NCBI RefSeq assembly: GCF_006717045.1
Contig: NZ_VFPH01000002.1
Span: 868,001 to 932,000 of the forward strand
Direction: 5' to 3'
Origin: Pseudonocardia cypriaca
Lineage (GTDB): Bacteria > Actinomycetota > Actinomycetes > Mycobacteriales > Pseudonocardiaceae
DNA length: 64,000 nt
Part shown: piece by piece, positions 19,090 through 27,687 of the stretch
Position numbering within the stretch: position 1 is the stretch's first letter
Layout of the letters: each line of letters starts with the position of its first letter
Notes under the pieces: generated by a model
What the model was told of the DNA's origin: nothing
Seen by the model: only the letters and a program-made list of their open reading frames with translations
Databases searched by the model: none
Position numbers and translations under genes: made by a program

Positions 19090-19604
19090 AGCCGGGGTTA
19101 CCCGGAGCGATCGCCGCGCCGAACCGCACGACAGCGCTGCGATGATCGCCTTGGTGTGCTGCCCGGCAGGATCTCGGGCGCTCGGCGAGCAGTGGCGCAG
19201 ATGATCCGCTGTTTCGGTTCGCCATGGCTGTGTCGGCAGCAATGGGCAACCGATACACGCGATCTCGGTGGGCAAGATCCGATTCATCGGGTGTCCATGG
19301 TCGTCGGGGCAGCCGTGGACAACCGCGAGTTCGGATCATGGTCGCCCGACCGGTGCTTTCCTTGCCTCCTGCTGATCAGTTCCCGCCGAGTCGGCCTGGT
19401 CAGGAAACCGCCAGTGGGCGCGCCACCACAACGGCGTCACACCGGCGTCTACTGCGTTCCGCGGAACGCACCCCGAGGCCGTGATCAGCGGTCGTGGAAC
19501 CGCCCGTCGTCGGCGGGAAGCTCCGCGCGAACCTCACGTCCCGCTACGAGCCGTGCTGCCTGGGCCGGATCGCAGTCCGCGGCGATGGCCTGGACAGGAC
19601 TTGC
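19090..19604. other. 515-base stretch without a recognisable gene
   Basis: Base composition here looks lower in GC than the surrounding genes. No open frame has a recognisable product. A 16-bp perfect palindrome, GCGTTCCGCGGAACGC, lies at 19454-19469. On the minus strand, the frame from about 19597 down to a stop at 19485 reads like real coding sequence ('QAIAADCDPAQAARLVAGRE') but has no start codon. It follows the DUF488 stop in the same frame and may be a remnant of a lost gene or of a longer 3' end. Confidence 0.4.
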
Positions 19605-20018
19605 TCATCCAGACCCCAGCTCCTCCTGTACGACGTCGACCAGCACCGCGGCATTGCTCGACGCCGGGTCCCTGGTCGCCGTCAGCAGCACCACCCCGCT
19701 GGTCCGGGCCAGCTCACCGAGCCGCTCCACGGCGTTCCGGCGCTCCGGCTCGTTCAGCTCCTCGCGGTAGCGACGGCGGAACTCCGCGAACCGCCCCGGC
19801 TCGTGGCGGTACCACTTCCTCAGCTCCGCCGACGGGGCCACGGCCCTGAGCCATTCGTCGAGCGCAGCCGCGTCCTTGGCCACGCCACGCGGCCACAGCC
19901 GGTCGACGAGCACCCGGGCCCGTCCGTCGCCCGCGGGCGGGTCGTACACGCGGCCGATCGCGACGCGTCCCGGGTCGGCGTCTCGCACGGGGCGATTGTG
20001 GGAGCGCCGCACGGACAC
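19605..20018 (-). CDS. DUF488 family protein (YeaO-like)
   Basis: A 137-aa soluble protein of the DUF488 family, whose function is not established. The conserved pattern is clear: 'RVLVDRLWPRGVAKD', 'WLRAVAPSAELRKWYRHEPGRF' in pieces, 'FRRRYREEL' and a C-terminal 'VVLLTATRDP' where YeaO members have a related loop. The first 12 or so residues before 'DADPGRVAIGRVYD' are poorly conserved, so the start may be internal. It lies 30 bases downstream of a VOC-family gene on the same strand, possibly as an operon. Confidence 0.88.
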   Translation of the reverse strand: MSVRRSHNRPVRDADPGRVAIGRVYDPPAGDGRARVLVDRLWPRGVAKDAAALDEWLRAVAPSAELRKWYRHEPGRFAEFRRRYREELNEPERRNAVERLGELARTSGVVLLTATRDPASSNAAVLVDVVQEELGSG

Positions 20019-20048
20019 CGCAACGCGATCTGCAGCAGCCGCCGAGCG

Positions 20049-20450
20049 TCAGTCCACCACGAGGCAGAAGGGGTGGCCGGCCGGGTCGAGGTACACCCGG
20101 AACCGGTCCGGCGCGGGCTGCGTCTCGTGCTTGCGGGCCCCGATCGCCAGTACCTCCCGCTCCCCCTCGTCCAGGTCGGGCACGTCGAAGTCGATGTGCA
20201 GCTGCTGCGGCACGTCCTGGCCGGGCCACTGCGGCGGGCGGTACCCGGACGACACCTTCTGGAACGCGAGCGCGGCGCCCCGGCCGTCGGGCGGGTCGAG
20301 CTGCACCCAGCGGTCGTTCTCCCCCTGCGGGTCGAGCGGCCAGCCGGTGAGGGCGCTGTAGAAACGGGCCAGAGCGATGGGGTCGGGGCAGTCGAGCGCG
20401 ACGACACCGAACCGGGCGATGCCGCCCCGCGGGTTATCGGAAGTGGTCAC
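20049..20450 (-). CDS. VOC family (glyoxalase/dioxygenase-like) protein
   Basis: A 133-aa single-chain vicinal-oxygen-chelate protein with paired beta-alpha-beta-beta-beta units. 'FGVVALDCPDPIALARFYSALTGW' (N-terminal unit) and 'DPAGHPFCLVVD' (C-terminal end with Glu/His-like metal position) are the usual landmarks. The family includes metal-dependent lyases, dioxygenases and antibiotic-binding proteins; no substrate can be proposed. Start is GTG 20450. A second VOC gene occurs at 53915-54316. Confidence 0.9.
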   Translation of the reverse strand: MTTSDNPRGGIARFGVVALDCPDPIALARFYSALTGWPLDPQGENDRWVQLDPPDGRGAALAFQKVSSGYRPPQWPGQDVPQQLHIDFDVPDLDEGEREVLAIGARKHETQPAPDRFRVYLDPAGHPFCLVVD

Positions 20451-20509
20451 GCGCCGACGGTAGAGGCCGCCGCCGACACCCGCCGGGGGCGGCGATCACC
20501 CGCGCTCCG

Positions 20510-21391
20510 TCAGCCGCCGAGAGCAAGCCGGTTGACGGTGGCGATCCGGCAGTCCGCCGGCCCCGGTTGTGCCCGCCCGCTCACGGTTCCGCTCGCGTCC
20601 GCGCCCGACAGGACCACGCTCTGGCCGGGTGCAACGGCGGTGGCGATCGCGTTGATCTCGCCGACGCGGGGGCCGTCCATGTCGTTCACGGTGATGTTGA
20701 TGTTGTACGACTGGCGCGTGTCGGTGCGGTTCGTGATCTCGATCGTGGCCTCCGCCGTGACCTCGCCGCCCCGCCGGCTGACGGTGCAGTCGCGCAGGGC
20801 CACGTCCTGGGAGGCGACGTCGCCGACCGCGTCCTCGCCGTCGGGCCGCGCCACCTGCGCGGTCGTGGCGACGGCGATCGCCGCGGCGCACAGGGCCGCA
20901 CCGGCGCCGGCGAGGACCTTCCGCGTGCCGACGAGCGCGATCGCCCCGAGGAGCGCGCCGACCGCGGCGAGACCGATCGTGAGGTACTTCAGGACGAGCA
21001 CGTCCGTACCGAGGACCGCGGAGGCGACACCACCGACGATGCCGAAGATCCCGAGGGTGAGCGCCGTCCAGGCCAGCGCCTCGAACCGCTTCCTCCGCAC
21101 GAACATCGGCGCTGCCGGCACCGCGGGGAAGCCGAACGGCGCCGACTGCGCCCGGAGGAGCTCTTCCTCGGCGGCGCTCCGGGGGGGCCTCTCGTCCGGC
21201 TGGCCGGGCAGCCGCTGCCCCTGTGGCGGGTAGCCCTGCTGCTCGGGGTTCACCGGCCACGGCCGCAGGTGCTGGCCGGGCGCCACCGGCGGGCGTACCG
21301 GCTGGTTGGGCTGCTGCTGGTGGGGCTCCTGCGGGTACGGCCGTTCGGCAAAGGCCGACCTCCGCGGGGACGAGTGGTGGGGAGCGGTCAT
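20510..21391 (-). CDS. Hypothetical membrane protein with proline/glutamine-rich N-terminus
   Basis: I do not recognise a named family. From ATG 21391 the protein is 293 aa. Residues 1-80 are rich in Pro, Gln and Arg and probably disordered in the cytoplasm. Three hydrophobic segments follow ('ALAWTALTLGIFGIVGGVASAVLG', seen at about 108-131, then two more to about 190). The C-terminal 95 residues look like an extracellular beta domain with 'CTVSRRGGEVTAEATIEITN', the style of FxLYD-like domains. It is divergent from the LCP gene across a 358-base gap, which suggests a role at the cell envelope, but that is inference. Confidence 0.75.
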   Translation of the reverse strand: MTAPHHSSPRRSAFAERPYPQEPHQQQPNQPVRPPVAPGQHLRPWPVNPEQQGYPPQGQRLPGQPDERPPRSAAEEELLRAQSAPFGFPAVPAAPMFVRRKRFEALAWTALTLGIFGIVGGVASAVLGTDVLVLKYLTIGLAAVGALLGAIALVGTRKVLAGAGAALCAAAIAVATTAQVARPDGEDAVGDVASQDVALRDCTVSRRGGEVTAEATIEITNRTDTRQSYNINITVNDMDGPRVGEINAIATAVAPGQSVVLSGADASGTVSGRAQPGPADCRIATVNRLALGG

Positions 21392-21749
21392 CACGAACGT
21401 CCGTTCTGCGTTGTGCTCTTGTCGTTCATGGATCTCTGCCGGGCTGCTAGGAACGGACACACCCCAGCGCGAACGACCGCGCCGAACTCCCGCGTGACGA
21501 GCTCCGCATTCCTGCTCTCCCCCCTGCCTCGACGTGAAGTAGGCGGCGACACTAGCGCGTTGATCATGGATCAGTCACCGAACGTGTGATGACACGTGGC
21601 AAACGTGCTGTGACGTGCACCGTTCGGAGCAGTCGGGGCCTACATCCGGTGACTACAGTGGACGCGGCCGCAACGGCGGCCGAGCAAGCCCCGGGCGGTC
21701 GCGGCACCGGTCCAGGCGCAGGGCGACCGCAGTTACCCGGAGTGCACAC
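21392..21749. promoter_or_regulatory. 358-base divergent intergenic region with ACGTG cluster
   Basis: This gap separates the divergent genes at 21391 and 21750 and should contain both promoters. Four ACGTG/CACGT pentamers occur within 36 bases (21582, 21593, 21603 and 21613). The first two form an inverted repeat, ACGTGT-GATG-ACACGT, at 21582-21597. No open frame here has coding support. The cluster is a candidate operator; the binding protein is unknown. Confidence 0.45.
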
Positions 21750-23003
21750 ATGGATGCAAGACGCACGATGCGCGCGGCGGTCCGCGTCGTCACCGCACTC
21801 GCGTCGGCAGCCGCGCTCATCGCCACCGGGTTCGTCTGGTCGCTGCAACAGCAGGTCGACACGACGGTCGTCAGCAGCACCGCGGCCATCCCGACCCCGC
21901 GCCCCACGCCGCCGGGCGAGTCGTTCACGGCGCTGCTGGTGGGCCTGGACGCGCGGACCGACGCCCAGGGCGAGCCGCTCCCCCGTGAGGTGCTCGACGC
22001 GCTGCACGCCGGTCCCGACGAGGGCCAGCTGCACACCGACACGATCATCCTCGTTCACGTGCCCGCGAACGCGGGAGAACAAGCTGTCGCCATCTCCATC
22101 CCGCGCGACTCGTACGTGCCGATCGCGGGCGGACACGGGACCCACAAGATCAATTCTGCGTACCGGCGCGGGATGCAGGACGCCGAGGACGCCCTGCGCG
22201 CGCAGGGCATCGACGGCGCCGAGCTCGACCGGCGCGCCCGCGAGGCCGGCCGGCGCACCCTGGTCGCCACGGTGGGACAGCTCACCGGGGCGCAGGTCGA
22301 CCACTTCGGTGAGATCGGCATGGCCGGGTTCGTCGAGCTCACGGAGGCGCTCGGCGGGATACCGGTGTGCCTCAACGCGCCCGTCCGCGACTCGTACTCC
22401 GGAGTCGACCTGCCGGCGGGCCAGCACCTGGTCAGCGGACCTGGCGCGCTCGCGTTCGTGCGGCAGCGGCACGGGCTGGAGGACGGCGACCTCGACCGGA
22501 TCGCCCGCCAGCAGGCCTTCGCGGCCGGCCTGGCGCAGCGGGTCCTCGCGCCGGGCACGATCACCGATCCCGTGCGGCTGCAGCGCCTCGTCGAGATCGC
22601 CACGCGCTACGTCGTGCTGGACAGCGGGTGGGACCTCCGCCAGGCGATCTCCCAGCTGCGCCAGGTCTCCGCACAGGCGTTGACCTTCCACACCATCCCG
22701 ACCGGCCGCCCCGACCTGCGCACCCCCGCCGACGGGATCGCCGTGCAGATCGACCGCGACGCCGTGCGGACGTTCGTCGGATCGCTGCTCGAGTCCGCCA
22801 CGACGCCCCCGACGGTGGCGGTGGCGCCCACTTCGGAGCCGTCCGCGCCCTCGTCGACGCCGCCCACCACGGCCCGCCGCGTGGCCGACGACGACCCGAT
22901 CAACGTGCACCCGGCGGACGCATCCGAGGTCGGCGGCACTCCCGTCCCGACGACGAGCGGCCACCCGGTGATCACGGCGGATGGCGTGCCCTGCGTCGAC
23001 TGA
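21750..23003 (+). CDS. LytR-CpsA-Psr (LCP) family cell-wall ligase
   Basis: LCP proteins transfer polyprenyl-phosphate-linked glycopolymers to peptidoglycan outside the membrane. The 417-aa product has a single N-terminal membrane helix (about residues 8-30) and an extracellular LCP domain (about 55-285). Landmarks are 'ALLVGLDAR', 'HTDTIILVHVP', the Arg-Asp pair in 'SIPRDSYVPI', 'THKINSAYRRG', and 'ALAFVRQRHGLEDGDLDRIARQQ'. The C-terminus ends in a Ser/Thr/Pro-rich spacer and 'TADGVPCVD', as in mycobacterial and related homologues. ATG 21750 is supported by GGAG 7 bases upstream. It is followed 28 bases later by a secreted-peptidase-like gene. Confidence 0.94.
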   Translation: MDARRTMRAAVRVVTALASAAALIATGFVWSLQQQVDTTVVSSTAAIPTPRPTPPGESFTALLVGLDARTDAQGEPLPREVLDALHAGPDEGQLHTDTIILVHVPANAGEQAVAISIPRDSYVPIAGGHGTHKINSAYRRGMQDAEDALRAQGIDGAELDRRAREAGRRTLVATVGQLTGAQVDHFGEIGMAGFVELTEALGGIPVCLNAPVRDSYSGVDLPAGQHLVSGPGALAFVRQRHGLEDGDLDRIARQQAFAAGLAQRVLAPGTITDPVRLQRLVEIATRYVVLDSGWDLRQAISQLRQVSAQALTFHTIPTGRPDLRTPADGIAVQIDRDAVRTFVGSLLESATTPPTVAVAPTSEPSAPSSTPPTTARRVADDDPINVHPADASEVGGTPVPTTSGHPVITADGVPCVD

Positions 23004-23031
23004 CCGGTTTCCAGGGGCACACTGACCTCCC

Positions 23032-25131
23032 GTGACCGACAGCTTTCCGCGCAGGCAGGCCCGCACCCGTCGCTTCACCCTCGGTGCCCCGCGTGGCATC
23101 ACCGTCTCCCCCGACGGGGAGCGGGTGGTGTTCCTGCGCAGCCGCGGCGGCACCGATCCCCTCACCTGCCTGTGGACGCTGGACCTCGCCACCGGCGAGG
23201 AGCGGCTCGTGGCCGACCCGCGGGAGCTCGAGGGGTCAGGTGACGAGGAGGACCTGCCGCCCGAGGAGAAGGCTCGCCGCGAACGCAGCAGGGAGCAGGC
23301 GGGCGGCGTGGTCGGCTATGCCGCCGACCGGCCGGTCACCATGGCCGCGTTCACCCTGTCCGGCCGCCTCTACCTGGCGGACTTCGCGGGCGGCCTCACC
23401 CCGCGCCTGGTGGACACCCCGGGCGGCGTGATCGACCCGCGCCCCGACCCGCACGGGCTCAAGGTCGCCTTCGTCCGCGCAGGGGCGCTGCACGTCCACG
23501 ACGTCGCGTCCCGCATCACCACGGCCCTCGCCGAACCGGACGCCCCGCACGTCACGTACGGCCTCGCCGACTTCGTGGCGGCCGAGGAGATGGGCCGCAT
23601 GCGCGGGTACTGGTGGTCGCCCGACGGCGACTCGCTGCTCGTCTCGCGGGTGGACGACGCCGAGGTGCGGCGCTGGCACATCGCCGACCCGGCCAACCCG
23701 GACCGCGAGCCGGCCGTCGTGGCCTACCCCGCAGCGGGCACCCCGAACGCCCGCGTCACGCTCGAGGTGATCGCGCTCGACGGCACGGCGGTGCCCGTGC
23801 GGTGGGACACCGAGCGCGACGAGTACCTCGCCGATGCCGTCTGGGACGGCCACGGCCTGCTGATCGTCGTGCAGCCGCGCGACCAGCGGGCCCTTCGGGT
23901 GCTCCGCGTCGATCCGGCCACCGGCGCGACGACCCCCGTGCACGAGCAGACCGATCCGGCCTGGGTCGACATCGTCCCGGGCGTGCCCGCGCACACGGCG
24001 TCCGGTGCGCTGGTGACGGTCGGGAACGTCGACGGCGCCCTGCGGCTCGTCGTCGACGGGGAACCGGTGACGCCCGCGTCGATGCAGGTGCGCGACGTCG
24101 CGGACGTCGACGGCGACGTGGTGCTGTTCCGCGGGAGCGAGGACCCGACCTCGATCGGCCTCTGGACGTGGGGTCCCGACGGCCTCACCGCCGTCGCCGC
24201 GGGCGCGGGCGTGCACAGCGGGCGGCTCGTGGCGGGCACCCTCGTCGTGGTCCGGCAGGACCTCGACAGGGACGGCACGACCACCACGGTCAACCGGGAG
24301 GGGGCCGAGCGCACGATCGCGTCGTTCGCCGACCTCCCCGGCCTCACCCCACGGGTCACGCTGCTCACCGCGGGCGAGCGTGCCCTGCGCACGGCGGTGC
24401 TGTTCCCGGCCGATCACGAGCCCGGCACCCGGCTGCCGGTCCTGATGGACCCCTACGGCGGCCCGCACGCCCAGCGCGTGCTCGCCGCCCGCGCCGCGCA
24501 CCTCACGAGCCAGTGGTTCGCCGACCAGGGCTTCGCGGTCGTGGTCGTCGACGGGCGCGGCACGCCGGGGCGCGGGCCGGAGTTCGAACGGGCCGTGCAC
24601 GGGGATCTCGCCGAGCCGGTGCTGCAGGACCAGGTCGACGCGTTGCACGCCGCGGCCGAGCGGTACCCGGACCTCGACCTCACCCGCGTCGGGATCCGCG
24701 GCTGGTCCTTCGGCGGCTACCTCGCCGCGCTCGCCGTGCTGCGCCGCCCGGACGTCTTCCACGCGGCGGTGGCCGGGGCCCCCGTCACCGACTGGGCGCT
24801 CTACGACACCCACTACACGGAGCGCTACCTCGGCCGCCCGGACACCGACCCCGAGGCCTACGAGCGCTCGTCGCTGATCGCCGACGCGCCGTCGCTCACC
24901 CGGCCGCTGCTGCTCGTGCACGGGCTCGCCGACGACAACGTGGTGGCCGCCCACACCCTGCGCCTGTCCTCGGCCCTGCTCGCGGCGGGGCGGCCGCACA
25001 GCGTGCTGCCGCTGTCGGGCGTCACGCACATGACGCCGCAGGAGGTGGTGGCGGAGAACCTGCTCCTGCTGCAGGTCCAATTCCTGAAGCAGGCCCTCGC
25101 CACCTCCGCCACGGCGGCGCCAGCGCACTGA
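23032..25131 (+). CDS. S9 family prolyl peptidase (dipeptidyl-peptidase-IV-like)
   Basis: A 699-aa serine peptidase with an N-terminal beta-propeller (about residues 15-440) and a C-terminal alpha/beta hydrolase domain. The catalytic triad is visible: Ser559 in GWSFGGY, Asp634/635 in 'HGLADDNV', and His666 in 'GVTHM'. 'YGGPHAQRV' (oxyanion region) and the propeller motif 'VAAEEMGR', equivalent to the DPP-IV Glu pair that binds the substrate amino group, support a dipeptidyl-peptidase activity. No signal peptide is seen, so it is likely cytoplasmic. GTG 23032 begins the protein. Confidence 0.94.
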   Translation: MTDSFPRRQARTRRFTLGAPRGITVSPDGERVVFLRSRGGTDPLTCLWTLDLATGEERLVADPRELEGSGDEEDLPPEEKARRERSREQAGGVVGYAADRPVTMAAFTLSGRLYLADFAGGLTPRLVDTPGGVIDPRPDPHGLKVAFVRAGALHVHDVASRITTALAEPDAPHVTYGLADFVAAEEMGRMRGYWWSPDGDSLLVSRVDDAEVRRWHIADPANPDREPAVVAYPAAGTPNARVTLEVIALDGTAVPVRWDTERDEYLADAVWDGHGLLIVVQPRDQRALRVLRVDPATGATTPVHEQTDPAWVDIVPGVPAHTASGALVTVGNVDGALRLVVDGEPVTPASMQVRDVADVDGDVVLFRGSEDPTSIGLWTWGPDGLTAVAAGAGVHSGRLVAGTLVVVRQDLDRDGTTTTVNREGAERTIASFADLPGLTPRVTLLTAGERALRTAVLFPADHEPGTRLPVLMDPYGGPHAQRVLAARAAHLTSQWFADQGFAVVVVDGRGTPGRGPEFERAVHGDLAEPVLQDQVDALHAAAERYPDLDLTRVGIRGWSFGGYLAALAVLRRPDVFHAAVAGAPVTDWALYDTHYTERYLGRPDTDPEAYERSSLIADAPSLTRPLLLVHGLADDNVVAAHTLRLSSALLAAGRPHSVLPLSGVTHMTPQEVVAENLLLLQVQFLKQALATSATAAPAH

Positions 25132-25152
25132 CACCCCGAATCGCCCACACCG

Positions 25153-25187
25153 AGACCGCGACCTGCGGTCCCCGCGAGTCGCGGTCT
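25153..25187. terminator. Inverted repeat between convergent genes
   Basis: AGACCGCGAC (25153-25162) and GTCGCGGTCT (25178-25187) form a perfect 10-bp stem with a 15-base loop between the stops at 25131 and 25217. The 13-mer CGCGAGTCGCGGT occurs at 25173-25185 and again at 25195-25207, so the downstream copy could form an alternative stem. This is a likely bidirectional terminator. Confidence 0.55.
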
Positions 25188-25216
25188 GGGTGCACGCGAG
25201 TCGCGGTGCGCTGCCC

Positions 25217-26710
25217 TCAGCCGTGGGCGGCGTGGTCGTAGTTGTGGGTCTCCTCCTCGGTGCAGCGGCGGCGCGCCGCGCGCTCGTGCCGCAGGTCCCG
25301 CACGGCGATGACGAGCGCGGCCGCCACCGAGAGCACCGCGCCGCTGAGCGCCGCCGCCGCGGCCAGCGCGTGGTCCTGGCCGGTGGCGCCGAGCACCATG
25401 TAGTACGCGCCGGGCAGCGCGGCGGTGCCGATCGCAGCGCCGACCCGCTGGCCGGTCTGCAGCGCGCCACCTGCCGAACCGGCCATGCGCACCGGTACCT
25501 CCCGCAGCGTCAGCGTGATGTTCGGGGAGATCACCAGCCCGCCGCCGAGCCCGGCCACCAGCAGTGGCGCGGCGAGCGCCCCCGTCAGCGACTCCGCCGG
25601 CACGACGAGCACCGCACCGATCGTCCCGACCAGCCCGGTGAGCACGGCGGCCAGCCCGATGACGGTCAACCTCCGGCCGTAGCGCTCGACGAGCCGGCCA
25701 CCGACCGCGGCCGACACGGCGGACCCCAGCGCGAACGCGGTGACCGAGAGCCCCGAGTGCAGCGGGGTGTAGCCCAGCCCGGACTGCAGGAACAGCGCGA
25801 ACACCAGCCAGACACCGGAGAAGCCCAGGAAGTAGACCGTGCCGAGCGCGGCACCGGTGGCGTACCCGCGGGTGCTGGACAGCAGCCGCAGGTCGAGCAG
25901 CGGGGCGCCGTGACGGCGCATCAGCCGCCGCTCCCACCGGACGAACATCGCCACCAGCGCGATGGCGACGAGGAACAGCCACCAGAGCCGGGCGAGGCCG
26001 CCTGCGTCGGCCTCGGCCAGCGGCAGCAGCACGGCCAGCACGGCGCCCCCGAGCAGCAGGCCACCGACGACGTCGATGTGCCCGGTGCGACCGGGCGCGG
26101 TCCGCGGGATGAGCCGGGCGGCGAGCACGAGCGCGACCAGCCCGATCGGCACGTTGACGAGGAAGATCCAGCGCCATCCGTCCGGGCCGCTTGCCACGGC
26201 GAGGATGAGCCCGCCGACCACCGGCCCGACGGCCGTGGAGATCCCGACGGTCGCGCCGAACATGCCGAACGCCCTCCCGCGCTCGGCGCCGCTGAACAGC
26301 TGCTGGATCAACCCCGAGTTCTGCGGAGCGAGCGCGCCTGCCGCGAGGCCCTGCGCGATCCGGGCCGCGACGAGCAGCCCGATGCTCGGGGCCGCGCCGG
26401 CGAGCCCGCTGAACAGGACGAACCCCGCCAGCGCGCCGAGGAACATCCGCCGCCGCCCGAGCGCGTCACCGAGCCGCCCGGCCGGCACGAGCGCGAGGCC
26501 GAACGCGAGCGCGTAACCGGAGACGACCCACTGCACGGCCGCCGGCTCCGCGCCGAGGCTCTGCTGCAGGGACGGCAGCGCCACCGAGACGATGCTGACG
26601 TCGAGCAGGCTCATGAAGCCGGCGACGAGGGTGACCGACAGCGCCCGCCACCGGTTCGGGTCCGGGGCGTCGGCTTCGGCGTCCGATCGACGGACATCAG
26701 GCCTGGCCAC
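25217..26710 (-). CDS. MFS transporter, DHA2 (14-TM) drug exporter type
   Basis: A proton-coupled exporter of 497 aa with about 14 hydrophobic segments. The DHA2 landmarks are 'LDVSIVSVALPSLQ' in helix 1, 'RLGDALGRRRMFLGALAGF' in the loop between helices 2 and 3, and the antiporter motif C region 'GISTAVGPVVGG'. The C-terminus ends in a His/Asp-containing tail. Substrate is probably a drug, dye or metabolite. A member of this family (Rv1634) also sits between uvrB and uvrA in mycobacteria, so synteny is plausible. Convergent with the S9 peptidase gene. Confidence 0.93.
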   Translation of the reverse strand: MARPDVRRSDAEADAPDPNRWRALSVTLVAGFMSLLDVSIVSVALPSLQQSLGAEPAAVQWVVSGYALAFGLALVPAGRLGDALGRRRMFLGALAGFVLFSGLAGAAPSIGLLVAARIAQGLAAGALAPQNSGLIQQLFSGAERGRAFGMFGATVGISTAVGPVVGGLILAVASGPDGWRWIFLVNVPIGLVALVLAARLIPRTAPGRTGHIDVVGGLLLGGAVLAVLLPLAEADAGGLARLWWLFLVAIALVAMFVRWERRLMRRHGAPLLDLRLLSSTRGYATGAALGTVYFLGFSGVWLVFALFLQSGLGYTPLHSGLSVTAFALGSAVSAAVGGRLVERYGRRLTVIGLAAVLTGLVGTIGAVLVVPAESLTGALAAPLLVAGLGGGLVISPNITLTLREVPVRMAGSAGGALQTGQRVGAAIGTAALPGAYYMVLGATGQDHALAAAAALSGAVLSVAAALVIAVRDLRHERAARRRCTEEETHNYDHAAHG

Positions 26711-26778
26711 GAGCCCTGTCTACTCCGCGCCACCCCGTCTGGCACGCTGAGCGCGTCCACCCTCAGGAGGAAAAGAAC

Positions 26779-27153
26779 GTGGCACTGCAACGACCCGACG
26801 TCGACCCGCACGACGGCCCCGCCCCCGCTGACCTGCTGGTCGAGGACCTCACCCCGGGCGACGGCGCCGAGGCCACCCCGGGCCGCACCGTCGAGGTGCA
26901 CTACGTCGGTGTGGCGCATTCCACCGGCGAGGAGTTCGACGCCTCCTGGAACCGCGGCTCGACGTTCCGGTTCCCGCTGGGCGCGGGACGCGTCATCGCG
27001 GGCTGGGACCGCGGCGTGGCCGGGATGAAGGTCGGCGGTCGCCGCCGGCTGGTGATCCCGCCGCACCTGGGCTACGGCAACCGCGGCGCGGGCGCCGCGA
27101 TCAAGCCGGGCGAGACCCTGATCTTCGTGGTCGACCTGGTGGGCGTGCACTGA
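26779..27153 (+). CDS. FKBP-type peptidyl-prolyl cis-trans isomerase
   Basis: A 124-aa single-domain FKBP with no signal peptide, so a cytoplasmic folding helper. Family residues are seen in order: 'VEVHYVGVAHSTGEEFDASW', 'FRFPLGAGRVIAGWDRGVAGMKVG', 'RRLVIPPHLGYG' and 'LIFVVDLVGV' (each a fragment of the FK506-binding pocket). The length matches bacterial housekeeping FKBPs. GTG 26779 has AGGAGG 8 bases upstream. Its stop overlaps the presumed CTG start of the next gene by 4 bases. Confidence 0.96.
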   Translation: MALQRPDVDPHDGPAPADLLVEDLTPGDGAEATPGRTVEVHYVGVAHSTGEEFDASWNRGSTFRFPLGAGRVIAGWDRGVAGMKVGGRRRLVIPPHLGYGNRGAGAAIKPGETLIFVVDLVGVH

Positions 27154-27650
27154 AGCTGCTGCTGATCTCCGACACCCACCTGCCGGTGCGGGCGAAGGAC
27201 CTGCCCGCACCGGTGTGGTCGGCGGTCGACGCCGCCGACGTGGTGATCCACGCGGGCGACTGGGTGTCGGTCGACCTGCTGGACGCGCTGGAGGCGAGGG
27301 CACGCCGGCTCGTCGGGGTCTTCGGCAACAACGACGGCGCCGCGCTGCGGGCCCGGCTGCCCGAGGTCGCGCGCGTCGAGCTCGGCGGGGTCCGGTTCGC
27401 GGTGGTGCACGAGACCGGCGCCGCGACCGGCCGCGAGAAGCGGTGCGCCCGGGCCTACCCGGACGTCGACGTGCTGGTGTTCGGGCACAGCCACATCCCG
27501 TGGGACACCACGGCGGACACCGGGCTGCGCCTGCTCAACCCCGGCTCCCCCACCGACCGGCGGCGTCAGCCGACCTTCACCTGGATGACCGTGGACGTCG
27601 CCGACGGGACGGTTCGCGACGTGGAACTGCACCACCTCGATCGCCGCTGA
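27150..27650 (+). CDS. YfcE-type metallophosphoesterase with apparent CTG start
   Basis: A 166-aa calcineurin-like phosphodiesterase of the YfcE/MJ0936 group, which binds two metal ions. The family N-terminus with the first metal site, 'KLLLISDTHLP', is encoded from base 27153. The only codon that could precede it is CTG 27150, which overlaps the FKBP stop as CTGA. The next usual start, GTG 27186, would remove the essential Asp and His. Further metal ligands appear in 'HAGDW', 'FGNND', 'VVHETG' and 'FGHSHIP'. Translational re-initiation from the FKBP gene is likely. Substrate is unknown. Confidence 0.88.
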   Translation: MKLLLISDTHLPVRAKDLPAPVWSAVDAADVVIHAGDWVSVDLLDALEARARRLVGVFGNNDGAALRARLPEVARVELGGVRFAVVHETGAATGREKRCARAYPDVDVLVFGHSHIPWDTTADTGLRLLNPGSPTDRRRQPTFTWMTVDVADGTVRDVELHHLDRR

Positions 27651-27675
27651 GATGGTCCGGCCGCCGCGGCCGTGG

Positions 27676-27681
27676 TAGGAG
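27676..27681 (+). promoter_or_regulatory. -10 element of the LigD-type polymerase gene (leaderless)
   Basis: TAGGAG lies 6 bases before GTG 27688, with no ribosome site in between. This matches the leaderless pattern seen at several other genes in the window. Confidence 0.45.
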
Positions 27682-27687
27682 TGCCCG

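Noticed and set aside
19454..19469. A 16-bp perfect palindrome as an attachment or recombination site
   Set aside because: There is no integrase gene, tRNA end or second copy nearby; it is only noted as part of the unexplained gap.
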